DNA from: Micromonospora phaseoli
GTDB taxonomy: Bacteria > Actinomycetota > Actinomycetes > Mycobacteriales > Micromonosporaceae
DNA length: 64,000 bases
Assembly (NCBI RefSeq): GCF_900109115.1
Contig: NZ_FNYV01000001.1
Location: 372,001-436,000, forward strand
Direction of reading: 5' to 3'
Under the pieces are notes generated by a model. The model saw nothing but the letters and a program-made list of their open reading frames with translations, searched no databases and had not been told where the DNA came from. Below are positions 35,283-44,373 of the stretch, piece after piece. The position numbers and the translations under genes are program-made. Positions within the stretch are counted from its first letter, which is position 1. Every line of letters starts with the position of its first letter.

Positions 35283-37358
35283 GTGGCCAGATCCACCTCC
35301 CTGCTGAAGCGGCTGCTCGTCGGTCGACCGTTCCGGTCCGACCGGCTCAAGCACACCCTCCTGCCGAAGCGCATCGCCCTGCCCGTCTTCGCCTCGGACG
35401 CGCTGTCGAGCGTGGCGTACGCGCCGGACGAGATCCTGCTGATGCTCTCCATCGCGGGCGCCTCGGCCTTCGTCTTCTCGCCGTGGGTGGCCCTTGCGGT
35501 CGTCGTGGTGATGCTGACCGTGGTGGCCAGCTATCGGCAGAACGTGCACGCCTACCCCTCGGGGGGCGGTGACTACGAGGTGGCCACGGTGAACCTCGGC
35601 CCGCGCGCCGGCGTGGGGGTGGCGAGCGCGCTGCTGGTCGACTACGTGCTGACGGTCGCCGTGTCGGTCTCCTCCGGGGTGGCCAACCTCGGCTCCGTGA
35701 TCCCCTTCGTGGCGACGCACAAGGTGCTCATCGCGGTCACCGCCGTAGTGCTGCTGACCGCGGTGAACCTGCGCGGCCTCAAGGAGGCGGGCAGCGCGTT
35801 CGCCATCCCCACCTACGGCTTCATGATCGTCATCATCGGCATGATCCTCACCGGGCTGGTCCGGGTCGTCGTGCTCGGCGAGGACCTGCGCGCCCCCAGC
35901 GCCGACCTGGTCATCGCCGCCGAGTGGCACGACACGAGCGGCTGGGCGATGGCGTTCCTGCTGCTGCGCAGCTTCTCCTCCGGCTGCGCCGCGCTCACCG
36001 GCGTGGAGGCGATCTCCAACGGGGTGCCCGCCTTCAAGGCGCCGAAGAGCCGCAACGCCGCCACCACCCTGCTGATGCTCGGTCTGGTCTCGGTGACGAT
36101 GCTGGTCGGCATCGTCTGGTTGGCCCGGCTCACCGGGCTGCAGTTCGTCGAGAATCCGGGCCTGCAGATCGTCTCCGGACCGGACGGGTACGTGCAGAAG
36201 ACGGTCACCGCCCAGCTCGGCGAAACGATCTTCGGGTCCGGCTCGGTGTTGCTCTTCCTGGTCGTCGGGGTGACCGCCACGATCCTCTTCGTGGCCGCCA
36301 ACACGGCGTTCACCGGTTTCCCCGTCCTCGGCTCGATCCTCGCCCAGGACCGCTACCTGCCGCGGCAGCTGCACACCCGGGGTGACCGGCTCGCCTTCTC
36401 CAACGGCATCATCTTCCTGGCCGCCTTCGCGATCCTGCTGATCGTCGGCTTCCAGGCCGAGGTGACCAAGCTCATCCAGCTCTACATCGTGGGCGTCTTC
36501 GTCTCGTTCACCCTCTCCCAGGCGGGGATGATCCGGCACTGGAACCGGCGGCTCCGTACCGAGCGGGACCCGCTGGTCCGTCGCCGGATGGTCCGGTCCC
36601 GCGCCATCAACACCTTCGGCATGGCGATGACCGGCGCGGTGCTGGTCATCGTGTTGATCACCAAGTTCCTGCTCGGCGCCTGGATCGCCATCGTGGCGAT
36701 GGGCTTGATCTACGTGCTGATGCTGGCCATCCGTCGGCACTACGACCGGGTCGCCGTTGAACTGGCCCCGGACGACGGTCGGCCGGTGCTGCCGGCCCGT
36801 AACCACGCGATCGTGCTGGTCAGCAAACTGCATCAGCCGACCCTGCGGGCGGTGGCGTACGCCCAGGCCACCCGGCCGGACACGCTCACCGCGGTGACCG
36901 TGAACGTCGACGATCACGACACCCGGCAGTTGCAGACCGACTGGGATCGCCGTGACGTGCCGATCCCGCTCACCGTGATCGACTCGCCGTACCGGGAGAT
37001 CACCCGCCCGATCCTGAACTACGTGGCCGGCGTCCGTCGGGACTCGCCGCGCGACGTGGTCACCGTCTTCATCCCCGAGTACGTCGTCGGACGCTGGTGG
37101 GAGAACCTGCTGCACAACCAGAGCGCGCTGCGGCTGAAGGGCCGGCTGCTGTTCGAGCCGGGGGTGATGGTGACCAGCGTGCCGTGGCAGCTCGCCTCGA
37201 CGGCGGGCAAGGACCTCGACCGGATGGACGCCACCCTCACGCGAGGGCTGGTCCGAGGGCCCCGGGCGGCCCCGCGCAGCACCCCGTCACCGACCGATGC
37301 GCCGGCGAGCTCCGCCCCGCCCGAGCAGAGCCCACCATCCAACGAGGAGCAGCGGTGA
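35283..37358 (+). CDS. APC superfamily amino acid permease
   Basis: A 691-residue inner-membrane protein with about 12 helices in the first 480 residues and a soluble C-terminal region of about 190 residues. N-terminal LLVGRPFRSDRLKHTLLPKR and VFASDALSSVAYAPDEILLM are hallmarks of the actinobacterial APC group placed beside ceoBC. Transport substrate unknown; amino acids or K+ are possibilities. GTG at 35283 matches the family start (VARSTSLLKRLL), although the frame is open to 35220. The far C-terminus (PRAAPRSTPSPTDAPASSAP) is low complexity. Its TGA overlaps a GTG as GTGA, leading into the TRAM methyltransferase region. Confidence 0.9.
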   Translation: MARSTSLLKRLLVGRPFRSDRLKHTLLPKRIALPVFASDALSSVAYAPDEILLMLSIAGASAFVFSPWVALAVVVVMLTVVASYRQNVHAYPSGGGDYEVATVNLGPRAGVGVASALLVDYVLTVAVSVSSGVANLGSVIPFVATHKVLIAVTAVVLLTAVNLRGLKEAGSAFAIPTYGFMIVIIGMILTGLVRVVVLGEDLRAPSADLVIAAEWHDTSGWAMAFLLLRSFSSGCAALTGVEAISNGVPAFKAPKSRNAATTLLMLGLVSVTMLVGIVWLARLTGLQFVENPGLQIVSGPDGYVQKTVTAQLGETIFGSGSVLLFLVVGVTATILFVAANTAFTGFPVLGSILAQDRYLPRQLHTRGDRLAFSNGIIFLAAFAILLIVGFQAEVTKLIQLYIVGVFVSFTLSQAGMIRHWNRRLRTERDPLVRRRMVRSRAINTFGMAMTGAVLVIVLITKFLLGAWIAIVAMGLIYVLMLAIRRHYDRVAVELAPDDGRPVLPARNHAIVLVSKLHQPTLRAVAYAQATRPDTLTAVTVNVDDHDTRQLQTDWDRRDVPIPLTVIDSPYREITRPILNYVAGVRRDSPRDVVTVFIPEYVVGRWWENLLHNQSALRLKGRLLFEPGVMVTSVPWQLASTAGKDLDRMDATLTRGLVRGPRAAPRSTPSPTDAPASSAPPEQSPPSNEEQR

Positions 37359-37375
37359 GCGGGGGCCAGCGGTGA
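37355..37375 (+). CDS. 6-residue overlap mini-ORF between APC and TRAM genes
   Basis: GTGAGCGGGGGCCAGCGGTGA: its GTG overlaps the APC stop (GTGA) and its TGA overlaps the GTG at 37372 (GTGA). It is one repeat of a GTGAGC-based array and may have arisen simply from repeat expansion. Translation unproven. Confidence 0.25.
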   Translation: MSGGQR

Positions 37376-37516
37376 GCGACGGGGCGGCGGCGGTGAGCGG
37401 GGGCGCGGCGGTGAGGGGCGACGAGCGGGGGCCAGCGGTGAGCGGAGCGGCGGCGGTGAGCGGGGGAGCAGCGGTGAGCGGGGGAGCAGCGGTGACTGGC
37501 GGCGCGGCGGTGAGCG
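37355..37516 (+). repeat. GTGAGC-based degenerate tandem array at a translation start
   Basis: GTGAGC or GTGAC/GTGAGG recurs nine times in 160 bp, spaced mostly by GGGG-GCNGCG; the unit GTGAGCGGGGGAGCAGCG occurs twice exactly in tandem (37456-37491 region). In the methyltransferase frame each unit reads V-S-G-G-A-A, so each GTG is a possible start. Confidence 0.75.
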
Positions 37517-38733
37517 GTGGCCTGGAGGAGGCCCAGCGGGTCGAGCTGACCGTGGCGGCGGTCGCCCCCGGTGGGCACTGCGTGGCCCGGGTGGACGGCC
37601 AGGTGGTCTTCGTCCGGCACGCCCTGCCCGGCGAGCGGGTGCTGGCCGAGGTGACCGAGGTGCACCGGGGGTTCGTGCGGGCCGACGCGGTGAGCGTGCT
37701 GGAGGCCGCCCCGGACCGGGTCACCCCGCCCTGCCCGTACGCCCGGCCGGGTCGCTGCGGCGGCTGCGATCTGCAACACGTCGCCCCGCCGGCCCAGCTC
37801 GATTGGAAGGCCAAGGTCGTCCGCGAACAGCTCGTTCGACTCGGCGGCCTCGACGAGACCGAGTGCGACGCGCTGGGCGTCCGGGTCGAGCCGCTGCCGG
37901 GCGGCCCGCTCGGCTGGCGCTCCCGGGTCCGCTACGCGGTCGACGCGGCGGGCCGGGCCGGGCTGCTCAAGCACCGCTCGCACGAGGTGGTACCGGTCGA
38001 CCGCTGCCTGATCGCCCACCCGGCCATCCAGGACCTGCCGGTGCTCACCTCCGCCGGGGTCACCTGGCCGGACGCCGAGGCGGTGGAGGCCGTCGCCTCC
38101 ACCGGCGGGGACGTGGCGGTGACCGCGGTGGCGGCCGGGCGTACCGAAGTGGTGAGCGGCCCGGATCAGGTCCGGGAACGGGCCGCGGGCCGGGATTGGT
38201 CGCTGCCCGCCTCGTCCTTCTGGCAGGTCCATCCCGCCGCGGCGGACACCCTGGTCGCGGCGGTGCTGGAGTTGACCGACCCGCAGCCGGGGGAGATCGC
38301 CTGGGATCTCTACGGCGGGGCGGGCCTGTTCGCCGCCGCGCTGGCCGGCCGGGTCGGTGCCGGCGGTCGGATCACCCTGGTCGAGGCCGCCGCCGACGGC
38401 GTCGCCGCCGCCCGCGAGAACCTGCGGGACCTGCCGGTGGTGGAGGTGGTGGCGGCCCGGGTGGAGACCGCGCTGACCCGTCGACGGATCACCGGACCGG
38501 TCGACGTGGTGGTGCTCGACCCGCCCCGGTCGGGGGCCGGCGCCCGGGTGGTGCGCGACGTGGTGGCCGCCGGGCCACGCGCCGTGGCGTACGTGGCCTG
38601 CGACCCGGCCGCGTTCGCCCGGGACGTCCGGGTCTTCACCGGCCTGGGCTGGCGGCTGGCGGAGCTACGCGGCTACGACCTGTTTCCGATGACCCAGCAC
38701 GTGGAGCTTGTCGGTCTGCTGCTGCCGGGCTGA
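37372..38733 (+). CDS. TRAM-domain class I RNA methyltransferase (RumA/TrmA-like)
   Basis: A SAM-dependent m5U-type RNA methyltransferase of up to 453 residues. After a repetitive Val-Ser-Gly-Gly-Ala N-terminus comes a TRAM domain ([20 protein letters not shown]), an iron-sulfur cysteine cluster [19 protein letters not shown]-binding [14 protein letters not shown], catalytic [12 protein letters not shown] and the nucleophilic Cys in [12 protein letters not shown]. The target base and RNA are unknown. Start ambiguous among several in-frame GTGs of a tandem array; 37372 overlaps a mini-ORF stop, while 37510 ([13 protein letters not shown]) lies closest to the conserved domain. Follows the APC gene as in mycobacteria. 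Confidence 0.9.
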   Translation: MSDGAAAVSGGAAVRGDERGPAVSGAAAVSGGAAVSGGAAVTGGAAVSGGLEEAQRVELTVAAVAPGGHCVARVDGQVVFVRHALPGERVLAEVTEVHRGFVRADAVSVLEAAPDRVTPPCPYARPGRCGGCDLQHVAPPAQLDWKAKVVREQLVRLGGLDETECDALGVRVEPLPGGPLGWRSRVRYAVDAAGRAGLLKHRSHEVVPVDRCLIAHPAIQDLPVLTSAGVTWPDAEAVEAVASTGGDVAVTAVAAGRTEVVSGPDQVRERAAGRDWSLPASSFWQVHPAAADTLVAAVLELTDPQPGEIAWDLYGGAGLFAAALAGRVGAGGRITLVEAAADGVAAARENLRDLPVVEVVAARVETALTRRRITGPVDVVVLDPPRSGAGARVVRDVVAAGPRAVAYVACDPAAFARDVRVFTGLGWRLAELRGYDLFPMTQHVELVGLLLPG

Positions 38734-38789
38734 CCTGGCGCTCAGCGGCGAGGCCGCGGTGACCGGGGTGCGGGCTGCGCGAGGGCCGA

Positions 38790-38795
38790 TAGACT
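38790..38795 (+). promoter_or_regulatory. Candidate -10 of leaderless dxs transcript
   Basis: TAGACT, then 8 nt, then the dxs ATG with no ribosome-binding site. The stretch TAGACTCTGCC is nearly the same as TAGACTCCGCC before the gene at 42307. Confidence 0.5.
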
Positions 38796-38803
38796 CTGCC
38801 CTC

Positions 38804-40753
38804 ATGAGTGTTGAAGAGGACACGGCCAAACACGGCCGGCTGCTGGCCACGGTGCACGGTCCCCAGGACGTCAAGCGGATGTCCGCCACCGAACTGGACA
38901 TCCTCGCCGCCGAGATCCGCGACTTCCTGATCGCCAAGGTGTCGCGTACCGGCGGGCACATCGGCCCGAACCTGGGCGTGGTGGAGCTCACCCTCGCGCT
39001 GCACCGGGTCTTCGACTCTCCCCGTGACCGGCTGCTCTTCGACACCGGTCACCAGGCGTACGTCCACAAGATCATCACCGGCCGTCAGCAGGGCTTCGAC
39101 CAGCTGAAACAGCGCGGTGGGCTCTCTGGCTACCCCAGCCAGGCCGAGAGCGAACACGACATCATCGAGAACTCGCACGCCTCGACCGCCCTGTCGTACG
39201 CCGACGGGCTGGCCAAGGCGTACGCGCTGCGCGGCGAGTCGCGCAGCGTCGTCGCTCTGGTCGGTGACGGCGCGCTCACCGGTGGCATGTGCTGGGAGGC
39301 GCTGAACAACATCGCCGCCACCAGCAACCCACTCGTGATCGTGGTCAACGACAACGGCCGTTCGTACGCGCCGACCATCGGCGGGCTCGCCGACCACCTC
39401 TCCACCCTGCGGTTGAACCCGGGGTACGAGAAGGTCCTCGACGCCGTGAAGGACGCCCTCGGCTCGACCCCGCTGGTCGGCAAGCCGATGTACGAGGTGC
39501 TGCACGCGGTCAAGAAGGGCGTCAAGGACGCGGTCGCCCCGCAGGCGATGTTCGAGGACCTGGGCATCAAGTACGTCGGCCCGGTCGACGGGCACGACGT
39601 CGCCGCCGTCGAGGTGGCGCTGCGCGCGGCGAAGAACTTCGGCGGCCCGGTGATCGTGCACGCGGTCACCCGCAAGGGCTACGGCTACCGTCCCGCCGAG
39701 GAGGACGAGGCGGACTGTTTCCACGGCCCCGGCGCGTTCGACATCGCCACCGGCAAGTCCACCGCCGCGCCCTCGGTGAAGTGGACCCACGTCTTCGCCG
39801 ACGAGCTGGTCGCGATCGCCGACGAGCGGCCCGACGTGGTCGGCATCACCGCCGCCATGGCCGAGCCGACCGGCATCGCGAAGCTGGCCCACAAGTATCC
39901 GGAGCGCACCTACGACGTGGGCATCGCCGAGCAGCACGCCGCCACCTCGGCCGCCGGGCTGGCGCTAGGCGGGCTGCACCCGGTCGTGGCGGTCTACGCC
40001 ACCTTCCTGAACCGGGCCTTCGACCAGGTCCTGCTGGACGTGGCGATGCACAAGCTGCCGGTCACCTTCGTGCTTGACCGGGCCGGCATCACCGGCCCCG
40101 ACGGGCCGAGCCACTACGGCATCTGGGACATGTCGGTCTTCGGGGTGGTGCCGGGTCTGCGGATCGCCGCGCCCCGGGACGCCGCCACGCTGCGCGAGGA
40201 GCTGCGCGAGGCGGTCGCCGTCGACGACGGCCCGACGGTGGTCCGCTTCCCGACCGGTACGGTCATCGCGGACCTGCCCGCCGTGCGCCGGGTCGGGCCG
40301 GTCGACGTGCTGGTGGAGTCGACGCGTACCGACGTGCTGCTGGTCGCGGTCGGCGCCTTCGGGCAGCTCGGCGTGGAGGTCGCCGCCCGGCTGGCCGAGC
40401 AGGGCTACGGGGTCACCGTGGTCGACCCGCGCTGGGTCCGCCCCGTCCCCGCCGAGCTGGTGGAGTTGGCCGCCGGCCACCGGATGGTGGTCACGGTCGA
40501 GGACGGCGTCCGGGTCGGCGGCGTCGGCGACGCCCTTGCCCAGGCGATGCGCGACGCCGGCGTCTGGGTGCCGCTGCGGGATCTGGGCGTGCCGGCCGAC
40601 TGGCACCCGCACGGCTCCCGCAACCAGATCCTGGCCGACCTCGGGCTGACCGCCCAGGACGTGGCCCGCGACGTCACCGGTTGGATCTCCCGCCTCGACG
40701 CCGACTCCGTCGAGCCGCCCACCCTGACCCCCAACACCCCCACCCCCAACTAA
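38804..40753 (+). CDS. dxs: 1-deoxy-D-xylulose-5-phosphate synthase
   Basis: First enzyme of the MEP isoprenoid pathway: thiamine-diphosphate-dependent condensation of pyruvate with glyceraldehyde 3-phosphate to DXP. 649 residues, normal length. Seen: [20 protein letters not shown], thiamine diphosphate motif [16 protein letters not shown], pyrimidine-binding transketolase domain with [15 protein letters not shown], and the C-terminal transketolase domain. The last residues ([12 protein letters not shown]) are low-complexity and lie in a C-rich tract that runs past the stop. ATG at 38804 appears leaderless. Last gene of the conserved block before the accessory region; a C-rich/inverted repeat/G-rich element follows. 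Confidence 0.97.
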   Translation: MSVEEDTAKHGRLLATVHGPQDVKRMSATELDILAAEIRDFLIAKVSRTGGHIGPNLGVVELTLALHRVFDSPRDRLLFDTGHQAYVHKIITGRQQGFDQLKQRGGLSGYPSQAESEHDIIENSHASTALSYADGLAKAYALRGESRSVVALVGDGALTGGMCWEALNNIAATSNPLVIVVNDNGRSYAPTIGGLADHLSTLRLNPGYEKVLDAVKDALGSTPLVGKPMYEVLHAVKKGVKDAVAPQAMFEDLGIKYVGPVDGHDVAAVEVALRAAKNFGGPVIVHAVTRKGYGYRPAEEDEADCFHGPGAFDIATGKSTAAPSVKWTHVFADELVAIADERPDVVGITAAMAEPTGIAKLAHKYPERTYDVGIAEQHAATSAAGLALGGLHPVVAVYATFLNRAFDQVLLDVAMHKLPVTFVLDRAGITGPDGPSHYGIWDMSVFGVVPGLRIAAPRDAATLREELREAVAVDDGPTVVRFPTGTVIADLPAVRRVGPVDVLVESTRTDVLLVAVGAFGQLGVEVAARLAEQGYGVTVVDPRWVRPVPAELVELAAGHRMVVTVEDGVRVGGVGDALAQAMRDAGVWVPLRDLGVPADWHPHGSRNQILADLGLTAQDVARDVTGWISRLDADSVEPPTLTPNTPTPN

Positions 40754-40837
40754 CACCCCCACCAAAGCCCTCCCCCCCCGGGCGTGCCCGGGCAACACCG
40801 GAACCCCTGACGCAGGGTCACCGCCGCCGCACCACGT

Positions 40838-40907
40838 CGATCATGCAGTTGTGGTCGTTCTTAAGTGACGAATGCACCCGTTGTGAGGGGCCACAACTGC
40901 ATGATCG
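40838..40907. terminator. 17-bp inverted repeat flanked by C-rich and G-rich tracts (element 1)
   Basis: Arms CGATCATGCAGTTGTGG (40838-40854) and its complement (40891-40907), perfect over 17 bp, 36-nt spacer. On the left lies a C-rich tract beginning in the dxs stop region, on the right a G-rich tract reaching the stop of the convergent lipoprotein gene. Each gene is thus followed, in its own sense, by C-rich RNA and then a hairpin; resembles element 2 at 63123-63183. Confidence 0.7.
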
Positions 40908-40937
40908 CGGGAGGTGGGGGGTGGGGGGGGTGGGGGG

Positions 40938-42137
40938 TTAGCGGCGGGGGGAGCCGGCGGAGCGGTAGTGGGTCTTCTCGTCGGCGGCGAGGCTGAAGGT
41001 CTCGCTGCGTTCGGGGAGGGGAGCCACCACCAGGCCCGGACGGTCGACCAGGCGGGTCGTGTTCGGTGGCACCGACAACGTGGTGTCCTTGGTGGAGCGC
41101 CAGCTCAGCACGACCAGCGACTGACCCGGCACCGGCAGTTCGTAGACCTGCAGCGGGTTGGTCCGGTCGGCGGGGGAGAGCACCACCGGGCCCGCATCGG
41201 CAGGGCGGTAGACGACGGCGCTCATCGTGCCGTCGGCGGTCTCCCAGGTGAGCTGCTCCAACTCGGCCGGCTCGCCGCCACCGAGGGCAAGTTCGCCGAG
41301 CGTACGCACCGCCACCTTCGCCTTCGGCCAGGAGGCCGGCACCGACTGCGGGACGTCCCGGTCGCCGACGCGCCGGGAGATGCTGCCGAACGGGCCGTCC
41401 TCACCGGCCAGCGCGCAGGTGTCGAGATCTGTCAGCGCACGCCGGCCGGAGCCGCTCTCGTCGCGGACCAGTGGGTAGCGGGGGCCGGCGGTGCCGGTGC
41501 CGAGGTCGAGCAGCCGGTCGGCGGCGCGACCGCGGGGCAGCGACTCGGTGGACCGCAGGGTGGCGGTCAACGTCACCGCCCGGCACTGCGGCACGTCGAC
41601 CTGTTCGGTCAGCCCGTCGGTGCCGGACACGGTGCGGCCGTCCGGTCCGACCAGCCGTCGGACCCGCTCGGAGGTGAGGTACCGCCGCCCTGCCGAGGTC
41701 TGCACCGGCAGCACGTCGGAGTAGACCAGGTAGCCCGGATCGGTGTACTCGGTGGAGTGGCTGACCACGTACCGGTCGCCGTCGCGGGTGAGTTGGAGCA
41801 GCCACGAGGCGGACTCACCGGGTACCGAGGCGGCGACCAGGGCCAGCGGGACGCCGTCGACCTCGCCGGAGAAGAGGATGCCCGACGAGGGTAGGTGCAC
41901 CCGGTCGTCCACCGGCGAACGCCAGTCCCGGACCGCCTCGGTCACGGCGGCCGTGGCCGCGGCGTCCTCGGCCAGCGAGCCACGTGGCGGCCAGACGGTC
42001 AGCGAGCCGTCCATGCTGTCGTAGCCGACCCGCAGGTCCCGTGGCTCGCGCTCGGCGACCGGCCCGCAGGCGGTGGCGGCGACCAGCAGGGCAGACAGGC
42101 CGGTGGCGGTCAAGCCGCGCCAGCGGACTGGAGCCAC
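40938..42137 (-). CDS. Putative lipoprotein of unknown function
   Basis: A 399-residue exported protein. Signal segment GLTATGLSALLVAATAC gives a plausible lipobox with Cys24. The mature part is beta-rich with repeated short strands (LVRDESGSGRRALTDLDTC, VLSPADRTNPLQVYELPVPG) and no family I recognise. GTG start at 42137 with a weak AACAG upstream. Divergent from the GT-C paralogue at 42307, with which it may share a promoter region of 169 bp and perhaps an envelope process; that link is inference. Confidence 0.75.
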   Translation of the reverse strand: MAPVRWRGLTATGLSALLVAATACGPVAEREPRDLRVGYDSMDGSLTVWPPRGSLAEDAAATAAVTEAVRDWRSPVDDRVHLPSSGILFSGEVDGVPLALVAASVPGESASWLLQLTRDGDRYVVSHSTEYTDPGYLVYSDVLPVQTSAGRRYLTSERVRRLVGPDGRTVSGTDGLTEQVDVPQCRAVTLTATLRSTESLPRGRAADRLLDLGTGTAGPRYPLVRDESGSGRRALTDLDTCALAGEDGPFGSISRRVGDRDVPQSVPASWPKAKVAVRTLGELALGGGEPAELEQLTWETADGTMSAVVYRPADAGPVVLSPADRTNPLQVYELPVPGQSLVVLSWRSTKDTTLSVPPNTTRLVDRPGLVVAPLPERSETFSLAADEKTHYRSAGSPRR

Positions 42138-42291
42138 CTGTTACGCCCCCGATCGAGTCGGTCGTCGTGTCGGAGGGCAATAGTACGAGACGTCCGGACG
42201 GTGGTTCGCGCCGCCTTACGCTGCGTCGTGTCGGCCGTACACCGGCCACAAGGGACGACGAGTTGACTTTGGGGCTATTACCCTACTCGGG

Positions 42292-42297
42292 TAGACT
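42292..42297 (+). promoter_or_regulatory. Candidate -10 of leaderless GT-C paralogue 1
   Basis: TAGACT, 9 nt, then GTG at 42307 without a ribosome-binding site. TTGACT at 42263 is 23 bp upstream, too far for a standard -35. Confidence 0.45.
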
Positions 42298-42306
42298 CCG
42301 CCGACT

Positions 42307-44373
42307 GTGACGCCTGCCGAGACCCGCGCCGCCGCGCTGCCGCAATCCGCCGACGTCGCCGACTCCTCGTCCGAAGTCGTGACGCTGGGTGAGGGTGCGC
42401 GCAGCCAAGTCCCGACGGCCGAAACCACCGCGCCCGTGACCGATGCGCCCACGACCGACGCGCCTGTGACCGACGCGCCTGTGACCGACGCGCCCACGAC
42501 CACCGCGCCTGTGACCGACGTGCCGCCCGCGACCGATGCCGCCCGCCCGGCAGGCGCCGTCGCGGACCCGGCGACGAAGACCGACCTGCGCCCGGCCGAC
42601 GCGGCCGGGGCGGCTCCGGCGGGACGGCGCCGATTCCGGTGGACGCGTCGCCGGCAGGATCTCGCGGTCTTCGGCGGGTTCCTGCTCACCGCGATCTGGG
42701 TGACCAGTCAGATCTGGGTGAACCCGGCCGGGCGGGTCGCCTCGCTCTACAGCAGCGACCCGGCCCAGGTGCAGTTCTTCCTCGCCCACTCGGTACGGGT
42801 GGTGCTGCACGGTGAGTTCCCGTTCTTCACCGAGCAGTTCAACTACCCGGACGGGGTCAACCTGATGGCCAACACGGCCATCCTCGCGCTGGGCATCCCG
42901 ATGGTGCCGGTGACCCTGCTGTTCGGGCCCGCCGTCACCTTCGTGCTGCTGGTGACGCTCGGCCTCGCCGGCACCGCCTCGGCCTGGTACTTCGTGCTGT
43001 CCCGGCACGTGGTGAGCAACCCGCTCGCCGCCATCGTGGGCGGCTGGTTCTGCGGCTTCTCACCGGCGATGCTGTCGCACGCCAGTTGGCATCCGAACAT
43101 CATCAGTCAGTTCCTGCTGCCGTTCATCGTGTGGCGGGTCATGGTGATCACCCGATCGACCCGGCCGTACCGGGACGGCGCGCTGCTGGCCCTGCTGGTC
43201 ACCGCGCAGGCGTTCATCAACGAGGAGATCCTGCTCTTCACCGCGATGGGCTGCGGGATCTTCCTGATCGCGGTGGTCGTCCAGCGGCCGGCGCTCTGGT
43301 CGGCCGCCTGGCGGCCGCTGGCCAAGGCGCTGGCGACCTGCACGGTGATCGCCGGGACGCTGCTGGCGTACCCGCTGTACATCCAGTTCGCCGGGCCGAT
43401 GGCCTACCACGGTCTCAGCGACGCGGTCCGCGACTACGGCAACGACATCGCCGCGTACTTCGCCCCCGGTTCCCCGACGATCGGTGGCAACCAGCGGGCG
43501 AACGTGAACCTCGCCCCGAACTACTCCGAGGAGAACGCCTTCTTCGGGTGGAGCCTGGCGCTGATCGCGGTCGGCATTGTGCTCTGGCTCCGGCGGGAGG
43601 TGCTGGTCCGGGCGCTCGCCGCGACCGCCGCCTTCTACACCGTGCTCTCCCTCGGCGAGCGGATCTCCTGGTGGGACCGGGAGCTGATCGTCGGACCGTG
43701 GGAGTGGCTGGTCCGGCTGCCGCTGCTCGACGCGGTGGTGCCGACCCGGTTCGGCATGATCACCAGCGTGGTCGTGGCGATCCTGCTGGCCCTGGCCATC
43801 GAGCGGACCCGCACGCTGTCGCTGGACCGGCGGACCGTGCGTACGCTGACCGTCGCCGGCCTGGTGCTGGCGCTGCTGCCGATCGCGCCGATGCCGTTGC
43901 CGATGACGTCCCGTCCCCCGGTACCCAAGTTCATCACCTCCGACCGCTGGCGCGCCTACGTCGGGCCGGAGCAGACGCTCGTGCCGATCCCGGTGCCGAG
44001 CATGGGCAACACCCACGGCATGCGGTGGGCCGCCTCCACCAACCTGGACTTCAAGATCCCGGGTGGCTACTTCCTCGCTCCGCGCAACGGCAACACCGGC
44101 GACCCGGGCCGTTTCAACGGCCGCCCCAGCGGCATCGGGCGGCTGCTGGAGGACGTCGCCACGACCGGCCGGACGCCGGAGCTGGACGACCGTCAGCGCC
44201 GCCGATCCCTGGACGAGCTGCGGTCCTGGCGCGCGGCGGTCCTGGTGCTGCCGCTGCGGCAGCCGCACTCCGAGCCGCTGCGGCAGACCGTCGAGCAACT
44301 GGTCGGCCCGGCCCGTCTCGAACTGGACGTCTGGGTGTGGGACGTGCGGTCGCTGACCGACCCCCGGACCTGA
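42307..44373 (+). CDS. GT-C-like multi-pass membrane protein, paralogue 1
   Basis: A 688-residue protein. Residues about 1-115 are a disordered cytoplasmic tail with six TDAPV/TDAPT-type repeats; about 120-530 hold 11-12 membrane helices; about 540-680 an extracytoplasmic domain. Motifs shared with the paralogues at 44373 and 52577: an Asp after helix 1 (SSDPAQVQFFLAHS), YPDGVNLMANTAILALG, INEEILLFTA and SEENAFFGW, then the C-terminal DRWRAYVGPEQTLVPIPVPS. Topology and the early Asp suggest a lipid-linked-sugar glycosyltransferase (GT-C fold), but activity is unproven. GTG start appears leaderless. Overlaps the next paralogue by TGATG. Confidence 0.82.
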   Translation: MTPAETRAAALPQSADVADSSSEVVTLGEGARSQVPTAETTAPVTDAPTTDAPVTDAPVTDAPTTTAPVTDVPPATDAARPAGAVADPATKTDLRPADAAGAAPAGRRRFRWTRRRQDLAVFGGFLLTAIWVTSQIWVNPAGRVASLYSSDPAQVQFFLAHSVRVVLHGEFPFFTEQFNYPDGVNLMANTAILALGIPMVPVTLLFGPAVTFVLLVTLGLAGTASAWYFVLSRHVVSNPLAAIVGGWFCGFSPAMLSHASWHPNIISQFLLPFIVWRVMVITRSTRPYRDGALLALLVTAQAFINEEILLFTAMGCGIFLIAVVVQRPALWSAAWRPLAKALATCTVIAGTLLAYPLYIQFAGPMAYHGLSDAVRDYGNDIAAYFAPGSPTIGGNQRANVNLAPNYSEENAFFGWSLALIAVGIVLWLRREVLVRALAATAAFYTVLSLGERISWWDRELIVGPWEWLVRLPLLDAVVPTRFGMITSVVVAILLALAIERTRTLSLDRRTVRTLTVAGLVLALLPIAPMPLPMTSRPPVPKFITSDRWRAYVGPEQTLVPIPVPSMGNTHGMRWAASTNLDFKIPGGYFLAPRNGNTGDPGRFNGRPSGIGRLLEDVATTGRTPELDDRQRRRSLDELRSWRAAVLVLPLRQPHSEPLRQTVEQLVGPARLELDVWVWDVRSLTDPRT
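42436..42525 (+). repeat. Six 15-bp in-frame repeats (TDAPV/T)
   Basis: Six consecutive 15-bp units of the form GTGACCGACGCGCCT or ACGACCGACGCGCCT, encoding V/T-T-D-A-P in the N-terminal tail of GT-C paralogue 1. Confidence 0.9.

Noticed and set aside
35118..37115. A 665-codon minus-strand frame opposite the APC permease
   Set aside because: His/Gln/Asp/Arg-rich shadow of a membrane protein gene; no start signals or domains.
40908..40945. G-rich run as a proven G-quadruplex
   Set aside because: The G-tracts could fold, but the sequence alone does not show it; reported only as part of the terminator-like element.
43086..44372. Upstream extension of the paralogue 2 frame through paralogue 1
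   Set aside because: The extension is an out-of-frame reading of paralogue 1; the ATG at 44373 with TGATG overlap and domain start is the natural beginning.
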